A stretch of 64,000 nt of DNA, taken from positions 1,488,001-1,552,000 of the forward strand of contig JACEHZ010000372.1 in the NCBI GenBank assembly GCA_017893485.1, written 5' to 3'. The notes under the pieces are model-generated. The model did not search any database. It saw nothing but the letters and a program-made list of their open reading frames with translations, and was not told where the DNA came from. The DNA comes from Hemerocallis citrina (lineage: Eukaryota; Streptophyta; Magnoliopsida; Asparagales; Asphodelaceae). Of the stretch, positions 1 to 13,700 are shown piece by piece. Both the position numbers and the translations under genes were made by a program. Within the stretch, counting starts at the first letter, position 1, and each line of letters begins with the position of its first letter.

Positions 1-228
1 CGTACTTCTAATGTTAATTGTTCTATTCTCAATTCTTTAAATGACGAGTCCCTCATTTACTTCATTAGTCTGTACGGTCTAACCATGGGTTCCCACTAGG
101 GCTGAACAACTAGATAAGGTTGCGATCATTAGAGAGGACACCAGAATAGCTATTAACTAATCCCGTGGGCTATTGGGGGGTGGGGGTGTTGGTAGGTGTT
201 TATAGCTGGTCGTTTAATGGTTTACTTA

Positions 229-1131
229 TTTTGGAACGTAAGGGGGATGCGGCAAAAATTTAAAAAAAAAAGCTATAGGCGTCACTGTTAGCAAAATTTG
301 TCCTGATATCTGTGGTTTACAAGAAACTAAATGGAGTCTCCCACTGAGGAGGTTTTCACTTCGATTAGAGGTTTGGTAGACTTTAACTGGATATTTAAGC
401 CAGCTATCGGCTATTCGGGAGGAATAGCGGTGGGTGCCAATTCGAGAATATTCGAGATTATTGAAGATTACATCGGAGCATTTACGGTATCGATTAGAAT
501 CAGAAGGCGAAGTGACGATTGGATCCAAACAATTACCTGCGTTTATGGACCGTACGACAGTAGACGGCGCAAAGACCTATGGAAGGTGCTAAGAGTAATC
601 AGGAACAAATGGCGGGGGACTTGGATGATTGGAGGAGATTTTAACATCACTAGATTCCAAAACGAGCATAAGGATAGGGGTCACAGTCGCGCCGACCAAG
701 ACTCCTTCAACGTGACTATAGATGACTTAGAGCTATTGGAATTAGAAATGACCGACAGAAAATTTACATGGTCGAATATGCAGAGGAATCCTACCTTAGC
801 CAAGCTTGATAGAGTGCTTGTGTCGAACAAATGGGAGGACGCACATCCATTAGCAAAGGTCAAAATCGCAATGCGATACACTTCAGACCATCTACCTCTG
901 GTGATCGACAGTAGACAAGACGGGAGGAATATGCATTTCTCTTTTAAATTTGAGAAAGTGTGGACAGTCTGCGAGGAGACTAGAAAAATTATCGCCGACT
1001 CGTGGGGCGCCGTTACCACTCAGACCTCAACGGTAGGAATCTGGGTCGAGAAGACTAGGCGTCTACGCAGGACATTAAAAAGGTGGGCCAGTCAAAAGAG
1101 AAGAAAGATCCACCTTAGAAAAGATTGTTAG
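229..1131 (+). pseudogene. LINE endonuclease domain, frameshifted
   Basis: Near 229 the reading WNVRG resembles the start of the LINE endonuclease. LQETK around 318-332 is the catalytic Glu motif, and the frame shifts beside it so that a long frame opens at 331. That frame has CVYGP, a GGDFN catalytic motif, and TSDHLPLVI near its end (SDH motif). The frame stops at 1131 and the connector to the reverse transcriptase contains stops. Confidence 0.85.
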
Positions 1132-1433
1132 GTAGCAGAATCGAAGTACTGGAAACCTTTCAAGAGAATAGAGAACTGCTGGAGGAAGAGAAAGACGAAC
1201 TTGCCACCAAAAGACCGGAGATCCAACAGATAGGAAAGATGGAGGAGATGTAATGGCAACAGAGAGCGAAGATACAATGGCTTAGAGAAGGGGATGCAAA
1301 CACCAAATATTTTCATAAAGTGGCTAATGGAAGAAGAAGACAAAACCACATTACAGGTATTTCAGTGAACGGTACTTAGACTGAAAATGAGGGTCGCATC
1401 AAAGAGCATCTAGACAGCAAATTTCATGAGCTT

Positions 1434-3979
1434 TTGGGGCGTAATACATCTGGTAGATGCACACTAGTTCCAGACATGTGGAGTTCCTCCAGAATAGATG
1501 GTAGTGAAGGTATCGAAACGAGATTCACGGACATGGAGGTTTTTAATGCAATTAAGAATCTAGGCCAGGACAAGGCTCCAGGTCCAGACGGGCTACCTAT
1601 ATTCTTCTACAAAATATACTGGCAAATCATTAAGGAGGACCTAATGAATATTTTCCTTGAGCTATACGACGGGACCGCAAATTTGGATAGATTAAACTAC
1701 GCAACAATCATTCTGGTGCCAAAGAAAAGCGAGGTTACCTCGTACGAAGATCTTAGACCAATTAGCCTGTTGAATGGATCGTTCAAAATTATCACGAAGG
1801 TCTTAGCACAAAGACTAGCCCCGCATCTCAAGGATGTGATTGTACCTTCTCAATGTGGGTTCATAAGTGGAAGGGATATCTTGGATAGCATAGCATCTGC
1901 TCACGAAATAGTTTACAGAGGCAACAGAGCAAAAGCTGACGAATTTCTACTAAAACTAGATTTCCAGAAAGCTTACGATTTGGTACACTGGGAATGCCTA
2001 GACGAAGCGCTCAACCTAAAAGGGTTCGGTACAAAATGGAGGATTTGGATGAAAAAGTGCATACAGGGCAGAAAATCTTTCATCCAAGTTAACGGATGGC
2101 AAGGAAAAGAGATAAGATGCAAAAGAGGGCTGCGTCAAGGGGATCCACTGTCCTCTCTTCTTTTTGCAACGTGGCGGATGGTCTGGCAGAAATGATAAGA
2201 AGAGCTCAAGTACAGAACATCATTAAAGGATTCAAATAAAGGGCATCGCACAGCCAATGTCGATCCTACAATATGCAGACGACACACTTCTATTTGGAAA
2301 AGCGATTGTAGAAGAAGTGGTTGCCATTAAGGCGGTTCTGGTATGCTTCCAAGGGTGGTCCGACCTCAAGGTCAACTTAAACAAGACTAGCATCGTCCCA
2401 ATATTCGACCACCTGACAATGACAGTTTCTGAGATCACGGAGATTTTTGATTGCAAGAAGGGAGAATACCCTATTAAATACCTGGGCACACCTATTAGGC
2501 CCGGAGCACTACTGAAGGAGGATTGGAATTTTCTTATCGAAAAGATCGAAAAGAAATTAGCAGGATGGCAGAGTCGCTTCCCCTCCCTCGGAGGAAGGAT
2601 TATTCTATTAAATTCGGTTATTAGCGCGATTTCGCTATATCTGATGTCCATTTACGAACTGCCTAAGTGGGTGGTCTACAGGATTAACAAACTTAGAAGA
2701 AGATTCTTATGGAGAGGAACGGACGAGGTGCAACAAAGGTTTCCACCTAGTGAGATGGGGAAGAGTCTGTAAAAGAAGGGAATACGGCGGTCTAGGTATT
2801 ATGAACCTTCATGATATGAATAGAGCTCTGCTCAACAAGTGGTGGTGGAAGATAACAAACAGGCACAAGGGATGGTGGAGCTTTTCTTTCAACCAATTCC
2901 GTAAGAGAAAAAAATATCGATGTGGAGGTAGAAGTCCGTCAGCCAAAGTTTCTCTTATCTGGAAAGGTATTGCGAAGCAAGGGGAGATTTTCCATACAAA
3001 TACTAGATGCAGGGTGGGAAATGAAAAAAGCACCAGATTTTGGAAGGATAAATGGTGTGGTAACACCTCTCTTCGAAACCAATTCCCTAAGGCGGCAGAG
3101 GCAACGCAAAACTTAGATCTTACTGTAGCGGACGTTCGGAAGAATGGCAAACTAAGTTTTTTGGTTTCTAACAACATCAGTACGGAGGGTATTGCTCAAT
3201 TCAAAGACCTGAACAGACGAATCCTAGACGAAGGAGGACAGGCAAACAGTTTAGAAGACGAGAGATGGTGGGATATGGATGTTTCAAAAGCATTCTTGGT
3301 ATCATCTATGTACAAATGGATCAACGACGGAGGTGTGAGATGTAAAGAACAATCCGTTATATGGGGGGCTCAGGTACCGTTCAAAGTTAGAGTCTTCTGC
3401 TGGCTCGCTCATAATGACGCTATTCTCTCCAAAGTAAACCTTAGGAAGAGAAACTTGCCCATCGATGTTAATTGCAGGGTGTGTCTTAGTGCGGAAGAGG
3501 ATGTCAATCACATCCTGTTCCTATGTCCTAAAGCTAGACTAACTTGGGAGGTAGTCTGTAGGGGATTTGGGTGTAATATTGTACCTTACTCAACCACTGA
3601 CTTATGGGGGAGTCTTAGAGACGATCATATTAGACTAGAGGATAAAAAGGCATGGGATATAGCAATAGCAGCATCAGTGTGGAACTTTTGGCTAGAACGA
3701 AATGATTTCATTTTCCGCAACAGTACTTACAAATTCCCTAACTCAATGCATAAAATTTTTCTTCTTATCCATGATTGGGCAGGAGCTGCAGGGGCGGCAA
3801 AAAAGATGAGGATCAACGAAGGAGAATACCCAGGGAGGAAAGCATTGAGCACGGTTTCTAGCATGCAGGCTACAGGCATCATAGCCGGGCTACTTTTGAT
3901 GTTATGCGATTGTCTGTACTCGTTTGCTTATTTCATGTCTATTTTGGTGTGTCGATTAGGCAGTAGTACTGCTATTTAG
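1434..3979 (+). pseudogene. LINE reverse transcriptase and zf-RVT, frameshifted
   Basis: Motifs in order: DKAPGPDGLP at ~1570, LRPISLLN, a region with KLDFQKAYD, GLRQGDPLS at ~2130, and the catalytic YADD box in LQYADDTLLF at ~2270. The C-terminal part (2750-3979) carries a zf-RVT module, CRVC...E..H..F.C. At least two frameshifts (near 2170-2250 and 2750) break it. Confidence 0.88.
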
Positions 3980-4075
3980 TAGGTTTTATTTCTATCATAT
4001 TGCTTTCTTGTAATGCTTTGTTTTCTTAATGATCATTAATGAAACGATGACTGCGGCCATCTTTTAGAAAAAAAT

Positions 4076-4677
4076 TTTTTTGAAAAGTACGCGTATCTCC
4101 CACCTTCAAAGAGAAATACGCATAAATCACTAAAAATAATCAGTTATCGTATTTTTCAGTACATTGAATTTACAGAGAAAAACAGAATTTTGTCAAATTT
4201 ACAATCTTAAAAAACAATGGAAGCTAATAAAATTTTGAAAATTCATGAATGCTAATTGAAATTATCATGGAACATACAATATCAAAAACATAAGTCAGTA
4301 CATCCAACAATTTTTTTCATAACATGATCACACCTGACAAAAAAAATATAACACAATTTGGAGACCAGCTGATGCTATGCAGGAGTTGAAATTGGAAAAT
4401 ATAACACAATCGAAGAGAAAAACAACCAAGTGAAATCATATACTCATTAGATGAATTAATATTTTGACAAATATACAGACCTCAAAGTATCTGTCATTAA
4501 TCTTATACACATGACTAAAAGTAACTATCTGGACAAACATACAGACCACCTATGACATCTCGCAGTAGTTGTAACCAAAACTATAGACAATCTCACTGGT
4601 TCATACCAGATAAGCACTTCGTCAAATTTTGAACCTATCAAGTCATTTCTTTTTCCTATGACCAGCTTTTGAACCGA
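4076..4677. other. NPC1 3' UTR/downstream region
   Basis: No coding content. It lies between the NPC1 stop and the LINE tail and should contain the NPC1 3' UTR on the minus strand. I found no convincing poly(A) signal to fix the end. It holds one copy of a 40 bp-period direct repeat that overlaps the stop codon. Confidence 0.6.
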
Positions 4678-4690
4678 TCAAGTCGTTTCT
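4627..4690. repeat. Direct repeat, 40 bp period, across the NPC1 stop codon
   Basis: TTTTGAACC(T/G)ATCAAGTC occurs at 4627 and again at 4667, and the match continues to TTTCT. The second copy contains the NPC1 stop codon (complement of TCA at 4678). Confidence 0.75.
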
Positions 4691-4767
4691 GTTGAAGTTG
4701 TTGTATCGCTCCTTTTCTGTTCAACCGTAACATGTCTTAAAGGAGGGCCACATATGCTTAATAGTAC
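4678..4767 (-). CDS. NPC1: NPC1 exon 33: C-terminal tail and stop
   Basis: After acceptor TTCTAG the minus strand encodes [13 protein letters not shown], corresponding to the family's V.LS.FGPPSR tail, then a Thr/Ser-rich end and TGA at 4680-4678. 30 codons including stop, in phase with exon 32. Too short for ORF prediction. Confidence 0.88.
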   Translation of the reverse strand, partial: VLLSICGPPLRHVTVEQKRSDTTTSTETT

Positions 4768-7700
4768 CTAGAACACCGTCACAAGTTCCACATTAAGAAA
4801 GAATTCGGCAAAAAAATATCATTTGAACTGTATAGAAGTTTTAGGCAAGTAATTGATCTCAAGGTGATTTTGAAGTCTGCTACATCTGCTGCTAGTGATA
4901 TAATTTGTCAAGCAATAAATCTTTACAAATTTAGCATGCACGGATTCGGCTGCTCCATGTTCCAGAAATTATTTGCAAAATCTTACTGAATTTTGTTGCT
5001 ATAATCAACAAAAACTATCTCAAAGCCACTTACTGGCAGAAAGACAAGCCCGTGCAAAAACCCAAGCAGAACCAATGCTAGGTACATCTGAAAATAATAT
5101 ATCTGCAGGGAGAAAAAAAACAGACTCAGTTTTGGAAACATATCATATCTAGTAAAGAGAATTCTTGAACAAAGAGGGTCAGCTGCTGAATAAGAGACCA
5201 CAAAGACTTCAGATCTTGCAAAGTGTAGGACAATAACTCCAACGAGCTTTGTCAGTGTGATTCCACTGTAACAAACAACAGGGAGATAAATGTTAGAGAT
5301 ACTTTTTTTTCTATCAGCAGAAAACTTACTGCGGAAGTGTACAAGTTTGGAAAGGCACCCAAATGACACTGATGAAAACAAGCTTAATTGATCTTTTGGG
5401 GAAAATACTCAAAGTACTAAAGAAATTCTTGAGAAATCCTACCTTATACTATCCGATCATCAAAATTTGAGATAAGTATATTTACAATTTGTTTACAAAT
5501 AAAAGAAAGTGGGTTTCTTTTTTATAAAAATAAATAAATAAATAAATAAAAGAAAGTTGCCCAGTGATATTACAGTCATTCATATTAGCATACACTATTA
5601 ACAAGGCTTGTTGGCAGATTTTCTCAGGACAAGTTGATTATTAGAAAAAAATGGTAATATATCTAAATCACAACGAAAAGGAGGAAGATCCTTATGCTTT
5701 TGAACTTCACAGGAATCAAAAAGGCCAATACTACTTTGAGAAGAAGAAGAAAAGATATAATAAGTTATCATAACAAATCAAAAAATTCATAATAAATTTC
5801 TAAGAAATTGCATATTATCTTAAAGAGGTAACATATGAATAAAGCAACTCAGGTAAGTACAGCTAAAATAGGGCCTCAGCGGGCATAATACAACTATAAA
5901 CACAACCTTAACAAATATGTCTTACCTAAAGATGGAGGGCCCCATTGTACTGAGAGCAGCTTTTGCTCGAGTTCTTCTATCTCCACTGCTTACCTGTGGA
6001 TAGCAAACCATTCAGTTTAACTTTTTGAAAAGTGAAAGCTGGTCGAATCGGGAGATATTTGCAGTTTATTGTCAACTTGTTTTTGTTCAGCAAGGATGAT
6101 ATGATCAGTCTAACAACCAATTAGCTACATCTGTTATTCAGAAAATATATCTGTTATTCAGAAAATATAAAAACAAAATAATCTGAGGCTGGGCCAGGGA
6201 AATCACATCTAAAACTAAATGAAAAGTCTGTAATCCAACTCTTTTGCTATCGAGTTTACCAACACAGAGAGACAATCTATTATGACTTGTTTCTAAACAA
6301 AGTTTTGTAGAACCTTCATGTTGGAGCTATCTCTGAATCAATTATCTGATCTACATGTCTAAGTTAGACTAAGAATGAACAGCAAGTGTTTTGAAATCCA
6401 TTTGACAAAGCATCAAGTCATTAAAAAATGTACATATTTTAGCCATTCAAATAATATAAAAATTACAATTTCATGCATCTCGCTGTGGAAAGCTAAGATG
6501 AAAAATCTTAGGATGGTGATGTTTTTCAAAAAAACTAACACATAGCAAGAACTGAGCCAAGCCAGTATAAGAATTCTGTCTTAAATTACCAAGTTTCTAA
6601 TATTTTGGCAAGGAGATTGGTAGCGAAGGAAAATGTTAATCTTTTACCATAAACCCAATTGAAATCATAGGCCAAAAGTAACCAAATTCTTTTTAATTAT
6701 CATCAGCAAAATCAATATACTTTTTTCCCCCTCCTTCCTACCACATAAAACTTTTTGTCTTCACAATGAACTGATATTAAATTCCATTTATTTAGGTGCA
6801 TGTAAGTTATCATAGTTGTAAATAACGTAACTTAAACATTGGTTTACATTCTACATAATTGGTTAATTTTGTTGGGTCTCTTCTCACAACAAATTATGAT
6901 ATCAAGTTATTTGATGGATCATATCAGTATTTTAATAACTCAACAAACAATGTTAATAACTATATGTTGCTAAAAGATATCAAGGATAATTTGCCTAAGA
7001 ATCGAAACATTGATTATAAATAATAATTTCAACACAGAAAGAATGAAAGAAATCAGTTATGGAGAATTAATGGGAACCAAGAACTCCAGGGTATCATAGT
7101 CAGAGAAAGGGTGTGAAAACTAACCGAGAAAGAATGTGTTATATGCACACAAAATTCAACAGCAATACCAATTGACATGACAAGGTTTACTACAGAGATA
7201 GCATTGAGTTGAATTTTCAAAATAGCCATGACTCCCTGCAAGATTTGTTAAGTACAGATAAGTAATGTAAAAAAGATCCTTGATACTTAAAAGAGAAAAA
7301 CATTTCACATATTAACCAGTTAAAGCTAGACATTTCATATTTCAATATATTAATCAGTCAACTCTACACATTTCATGTTTCACTACATCAAATGCAATAA
7401 AGTGCGTCTAAAAATTAGTACAAGTATAAACTTCAGTAGAGACAACCTTTCACTAATAACCAGGGGGAATTTAACATATATATAGTGATAAGAGCCTTCA
7501 TTTACTAAAGATTCAATCACTTTTTTTTATAAAATCTTTAGTTGCTGAAAAGCATGTACAAACACTGTAACATGGACATGGCAGGACATGAAATTGAAAC
7601 AACTTCTAAAATTATATAGACAAGACGGCATTACATATACACCATACAAGTAGACAATTGATATGAAACCACAATGTGATGTAATGAGTAATCATTGGCT

Positions 7701-10700
7701 GCACTCATACTAGTAGGCATGGTTGAATGAAATATGTAAAGGACATATACATTCCATGATCCATATGACACTCAAGCTGATGAAAAGTCAAGATTGATTA
7801 TTTTTTAAGAATTAAAAGGAAATGACAAAGGTGAAGAGTTTCTAGGTAGAAACCTCCTTGCTGCTAGTTTAAGATTACTTCATAGAATGAATTAGCTCAC
7901 AACTAGGTTGACCCTTTATCAACAATAATATTTGTATTGACTAAGAATATTTTGTATTTACAATGAATATTTTGTTAAGACTCACTACTATAACAAATAG
8001 GAGTGATTCTTTAAAGCTGTAAACCTCATGATAAGAGAGTGTTGTAAATATTGATGGAGAACTTTTTTGTTCTTTTTGCTAACCCTTATCCAGCCTTCAG
8101 TTTTATAACTTATACACAAGTATTTGTCAAGCTAAAAAAATTTGCTTTCACAAAACTCAATTTTCTTTGCAAAGGGATACACAGGCTCAGTATCGGTAGA
8201 AAAGGTTCAGTCTTTGTTCTACGTGACAGCTACCATCCCATCTTTTCATTTTATCTTGAGTACCCTCTATAAAAACAGAAGCTACCTTCCCTATCAAACC
8301 CGAAGAGTTCTATAAGAGGGGGAAAACTATGTAGAAGTATGCCTTGGGACTGAATGAAATATCGTTGTTAAGACCTTGCTTGATTTTAGATATTTGAAAA
8401 TACCATATCTTCAGTCCATAATTTGCATTTGATTTGACAATTCATCCATAGCTTCTCATATTAGCTTTTGTTTCTGAATGCTACCCTTTTTCAGATACCT
8501 CAGCCCCTGACTGACCCAACCCAAATGGGTGGATTTTTAAGTACTTAAAATTGTTCACCTAAACAAGTATGGAAAGGTCCATTAAAAAATCGGGGTTTAA
8601 TATTTGTAGGAAACCCGGCTAACCCAAACCCTACCTTACCAGGAGTGAAACCGACCCTAACCTACCTCATACCCGATGCAACATTATAACTTAATTGATA
8701 GATACAAGAGTCATTAATTCCCATCCATCCATGATAACGGATGAGAATTCTTAATTCATGCCATATATACTCTTCGCTTTTAACTCTCAGTCCCAATGGC
8801 TAAAAGTGAGCTAAAAATATAATTAAATCAAAGCCAAAAAATGATTATCCGAAAAGATTGACCCAACCATTTTTTAAAGAAAAAACAGCCCAAACTAACC
8901 CGAAAACCAACGGTCTAGGTAAAAAAGAAAAGTAGGATGGGTTTGGAAAATAAATTTCGGTCGTGTCTAAAAATTGCTAAAAACCTGGCCGACCCTGCCT
9001 GGGCATACCCCAGACTGGCTGTCTTTCTTGATGGCAGTTGCCTTGAATCTGCACCATTAAATTATACATGTGATAACTAGTGTTTCTTTGTAATAGGAGA
9101 CTTTATTACACTTAGCAGTAGTTCTACTGAATTATGCCGTGCAAACTCTGGGAGGAATATAATTCAATGTATGCAATATTTGTTGCATAGTAAATTATAA
9201 ACCAGGTAAAACGGAGAGATAAAATGGTTTGGGGGAGAATGAGGAAGGATTTCCATTGTTCTAAGTTCTTCTACTAACATGATTATGTTTATACAATTGT
9301 TATAAATATGAAATTACTTGAAAACAGTGAGTGGAGTTGACGATAGAAAATTTTATCATAAAAGATGACTAACCATCATGTCTAAGACAATCATCGCCAA
9401 CACTGCTAATATGATCATTGAGGTCCATAAGCTGCAACAATAGAGTGTGAAATGAGGCAGTTTTAACATGAAAAATGAAGTACAATAATGCACGGAAGAC
9501 AGAAGAAATCATGAGCCTACGTTTCCATTATATATAGGGTACAAATGGAACAAACCTGCAAGTGATAAGTAGGCAGACAATGAATACAGCAGCTGTTTAA
9601 ATTATAAAAAATATATCTTGTCAGATATATGTTCAGTAGAGCTCTTAGTAGACTACTAGTAAATGTTATGAATAGGCTACAATGAGGATTAAAAATATTC
9701 AACTCAAATAACATCTGCTAATGAATAACAATCATTAATAATCAGGAAACAGAGCAACAATGAGTAATAGAATATAAACAAGCAATTTTAAGGGATTCAA
9801 TTTTGACCCAACCCATGAAACCAACCAAAAACTACTTAAGAATTAAATTATAACTAGCAGCTGTGAGGGGAACACTGGTAAAAACTCGGTAATTACAAAT
9901 ACAATATGCAAAGTGCAAGATGGGTGAGGTACAAGAAATTGAATCCAAACAATTTAAACGGATCTAGTATGTAGATCACTTTTAGATCTTTTCTTTTGAA
10001 CATCCAGAGAAATTTTCACCATCTAAAAAGAGGACTCCAATAATTTTAAAAAAATTAATGATTTTATCAAATACCAATGACTAGTTATTACACGAATTAT
10101 CTCATAATTCAATTATTGTATCAGTTAAATAGTCACTACATGAATTGCAAGCTTCATATACTAGCTTCTTAATGCACCCACAAAATTAGAGTATGGTTTA
10201 CTACGTCAATAATACTACTAGGTAATATGCACCAACAAGAATATATAAGCTTTCTTTTCACTTCCTTTCAAAGATCCAGATGGTTTCTCCTATCACTCAC
10301 CTATTACGTGAATCATTAACCCAAACCAATTTTCCATTTGAGCTGCTCATGCGACATGAACTCTCCTCGTATGTGGAGTGTCTTGGGTTCAGAGTTCCCC
10401 ATATGCAGCGGCTATAGGAACTTTTGACGAAATGTTGATAAAGGACAATAAAATTAGGTATTTAGATGCCCCATGAATGGTGTAAAATAGTGGCGATTTG
10501 ATAGCAAAAAAAAAATGGATAAAAGAAAAAAATACAAAACAATCAATATCTTTTAAATCGCCCCAAAAACAATATTCCATGGTTCCAAACCACAATGTGT
10601 CCTTCAGCTGATTAGCCTACAATTAAATAATTTTTAAAAGCAGTTTATATATATATATATATAAAAGTAGTTAAATACAAACCAAGACCAATGGAAATGT

Positions 10701-13700
10701 TGATTAACGCCGTCTTCCATATATCAAGGTACTGTTCAAAGAAGATGTAGAACACCGAATATGGGAAGATTTGCATCTGCAACAGAAGGGCGAGATTTGT
10801 CAAAAAAATATTTGATAAGAGAATTCGAGCTGTAATTATGGATACAAGAATCAATACAGAATCATAAATATCATAGCTCAGTTAAAACAAGAGGAACGTG
10901 TACTATGCAGCATGAGTAACGAAATCAAGTTGTAGTTTGACCAGGTATAACTAATACTAAACAGATAGCGCAGAAGATAGCTGAAGAAAAGAAAAAAAAA
11001 ATCATAATTTCTGCATGAAATGGACTTGCTTGTGTCTTTTGTTAGTATAAGCAAAATACTTCAATGGATATTCTACTTCGTACATATGATTAGAAAAGTC
11101 ATCCACTACTATAGCACCATCAAATTTTCTAAAATTAAGAAAAACCTTAAGTGTAAAGAACCACGGAAGTACACGCATAAGACACTTCCTGACTATTTTG
11201 ATTCCAGTATTATCATTGTATTTTAGTCGTATGGAATGAACTTTCCATGCATGGGGGGTCTTGAGTTCAAAGCACCCAATATATGGAGACCCCTTACCCA
11301 ACACACAGAGTAGAAACAAATGCACACACCTGATGACACATAAATTGAAGCCATCATAATAGAAGTTGTTTGACTTATCTTAAGCATGAGGTAATTTCTA
11401 CAAATTATTTAGTTTCTGCTAAAATTCTCACGTGGCTCAGGTTAAAATACCTTCAGAGACTATCAGTTTCTATGAAATTGGAGTCCTTGGAGGATTCATA
11501 ATTCTTTAATTCTTTAATTTATAAATCAAGGAGATGTGCCAGAAGATGTTAAAGAATAAATAATTCATATAGAAGCCACTGTACCTTCAAAGATTTTGAA
11601 ATCTTAGAACTAAACTCCCGAGCAGCTCTCATCCCATTCACATAGTCACTCTGATGAATCAAGGCAAGTCATATAAGACCTGAGGAAAATGCTATCCAGA
11701 AAAGTTCTGTAATTAAAAAATACTCATTACCTGTTTGTTTAGGGGAGTATGATATGTACGAAATGAAGATGCTTGAATAATACCACCATCATAACCTGAG
11801 AAATGAAATTATCCAAGCTATAAACACACTAATTCTATCTTTACCGTTCAGACTGAACTATTTTTATCACTGAACCAAGCTTAAATTACAGGCCATATAT
11901 AAATATTTCACCATACACAATACAGACCAGTGAGATCCACACTACTCGTGTAAGCACCATTGCCACCCTTAGCACAATCAGACGAAGGTAATGCCTCAAG
12001 AAACCATGGAAGTTTTTCCTTGAACTGAACTGTAGATGGGCGTCCATCATGCAAATCTGAGTGACGGAAGCACTACAAGGACCAACCAATTTAAGTTTTC
12101 TATTAATTAAACTAGTATAACCCTGTGCAATATATTGCACATAATTTTTAAATATAACCATGTGCAATATATTGCACATAATTTTTAAAAATTGAGAAAA
12201 TAACAAAACTAGTTTTGAAAAAAATCTCTAATAACATCTATACTATATTGCACACTTTTTAAGGTTTGATTAAGGGATGATTGCACTTCAAAATTTGGAT
12301 GGAGAAAGAGTGGGAAGTTGTCTACTATATTTGCTCTCCTTTTGTTTGTTTTAAAAGGAAAAAATTAGAAAAATTCTTGGACCAAAAGTGGTTTAGCATA
12401 ATATATTGTATCGATATCAATTCAGGGATCAGTCAACTGTAAAGTCAAAATTCTTTGTTGTAAAATAAATTACCATAACCCCAAGAACTACTCTGTTACC
12501 TCCAGAATACTGCAATACAATGACTAGTGAAATGTACAGATTTAAACCCAAAACTCCCAATATAAGAATTACCGTTGTACAGTCTTTGCATATTCCACCA
12601 ATGCCACAGGAATTGTCACCAGGCTGACAGCAAGGAGGCTGTAAAGCAATCATAGAAGTAGTTCAAAATTGCTTATTAGTAGCAACAAAGAAATAAATTG
12701 AAAACCCAAGATATCAAAATATTAGCATAGCTGTTGGAAATGATAAGTTGATAACATAACCTTTTACAAACTTTTAGGATGAATAATAGGCTAGGGTAGT
12801 GTAACAAGCATTGTTAGAAGGAATAATGAAACATTGAGGAATTGTGCAAATTTCAGTAATACATCATGTTACTATTTAAAAATTAAGAAAGAGAAGGAAG
12901 AACCTGATCATTAGGAGGACAATAGCTTCCATTCACAAACTTGCGGCAACAACTAAATGCTTCAGGAGACAACCATACAAGAAAATCATCAAGCCATGAA
13001 GCGGCTGGTTTGGCAATATAACTTGACTCTGGCATTAATGATGCTCTTGTAATCTGCACATGTAGAGTCTAAAGCTTAGAGGAATATTAAGTTTGTGATG
13101 AACTGAAACATCCAATTTAAACAGGTCAATCAAATAGGGATCTTAGCACCAAAATTCGGGTTAACATTAATCCACTCAAGGACATCAGCTATACCAACAT
13201 AATTAAGATAAATCAGCAAACATGTAAAGCATAATTTTACCTCATTTAAGAGAGAATCGGAATCACACTGGCTAATGGAACATAGTTTGTTTGTTTGCTC
13301 TGATTCCGAACTGTAATAAGCACGATAAAGCAAATCAGTCAGATTAATGGAAATGTTTTTTTAGAAAAATGTGACCAATGAGTCAAAACTTCAGACATAA
13401 TAAAGAATTACACCAATTTACTTAAAAGTTGAGTCAGAAAAATCATTCCATTGTATTCTACAAAATGCTATAGTTCCCATACGTTTGTCAACCGAGTACA
13501 ATCCTGGTCTGCCAACTAGTTCTACCCAAAATAATATATTTCATGTTTTATTCATGTCTTCCAAGAGATAGGAACGTCTTGGAGAAGATGACTGAGAAAT
13601 ATACAGAGAAAAGCAACTATGATGGGTACAAAGGAAGAGTATTTCTCGTGGGTTTTCAAGGAGTTCATAGGCAATGGAGAAATTACAAGGTAAGGTGCCT

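Larger units (their letters stand above)
1..4075 (+). mobile_element. L1-clade non-LTR retrotransposon (LINE), 5' end not defined
   Basis: Plus-strand ORF2-like protein in several frames: apurinic-type endonuclease, reverse transcriptase, then a Cys/His zf-RVT module. It ends near 4065-4075 in an A-rich stretch after untranslated sequence. The first ~220 bases have no recognisable coding and may be the element's 5' portion or flank. The element lies just beyond the 3' end of NPC1, in opposite orientation. It is broken by frameshifts and stops, so it is inactive. Confidence 0.85.
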
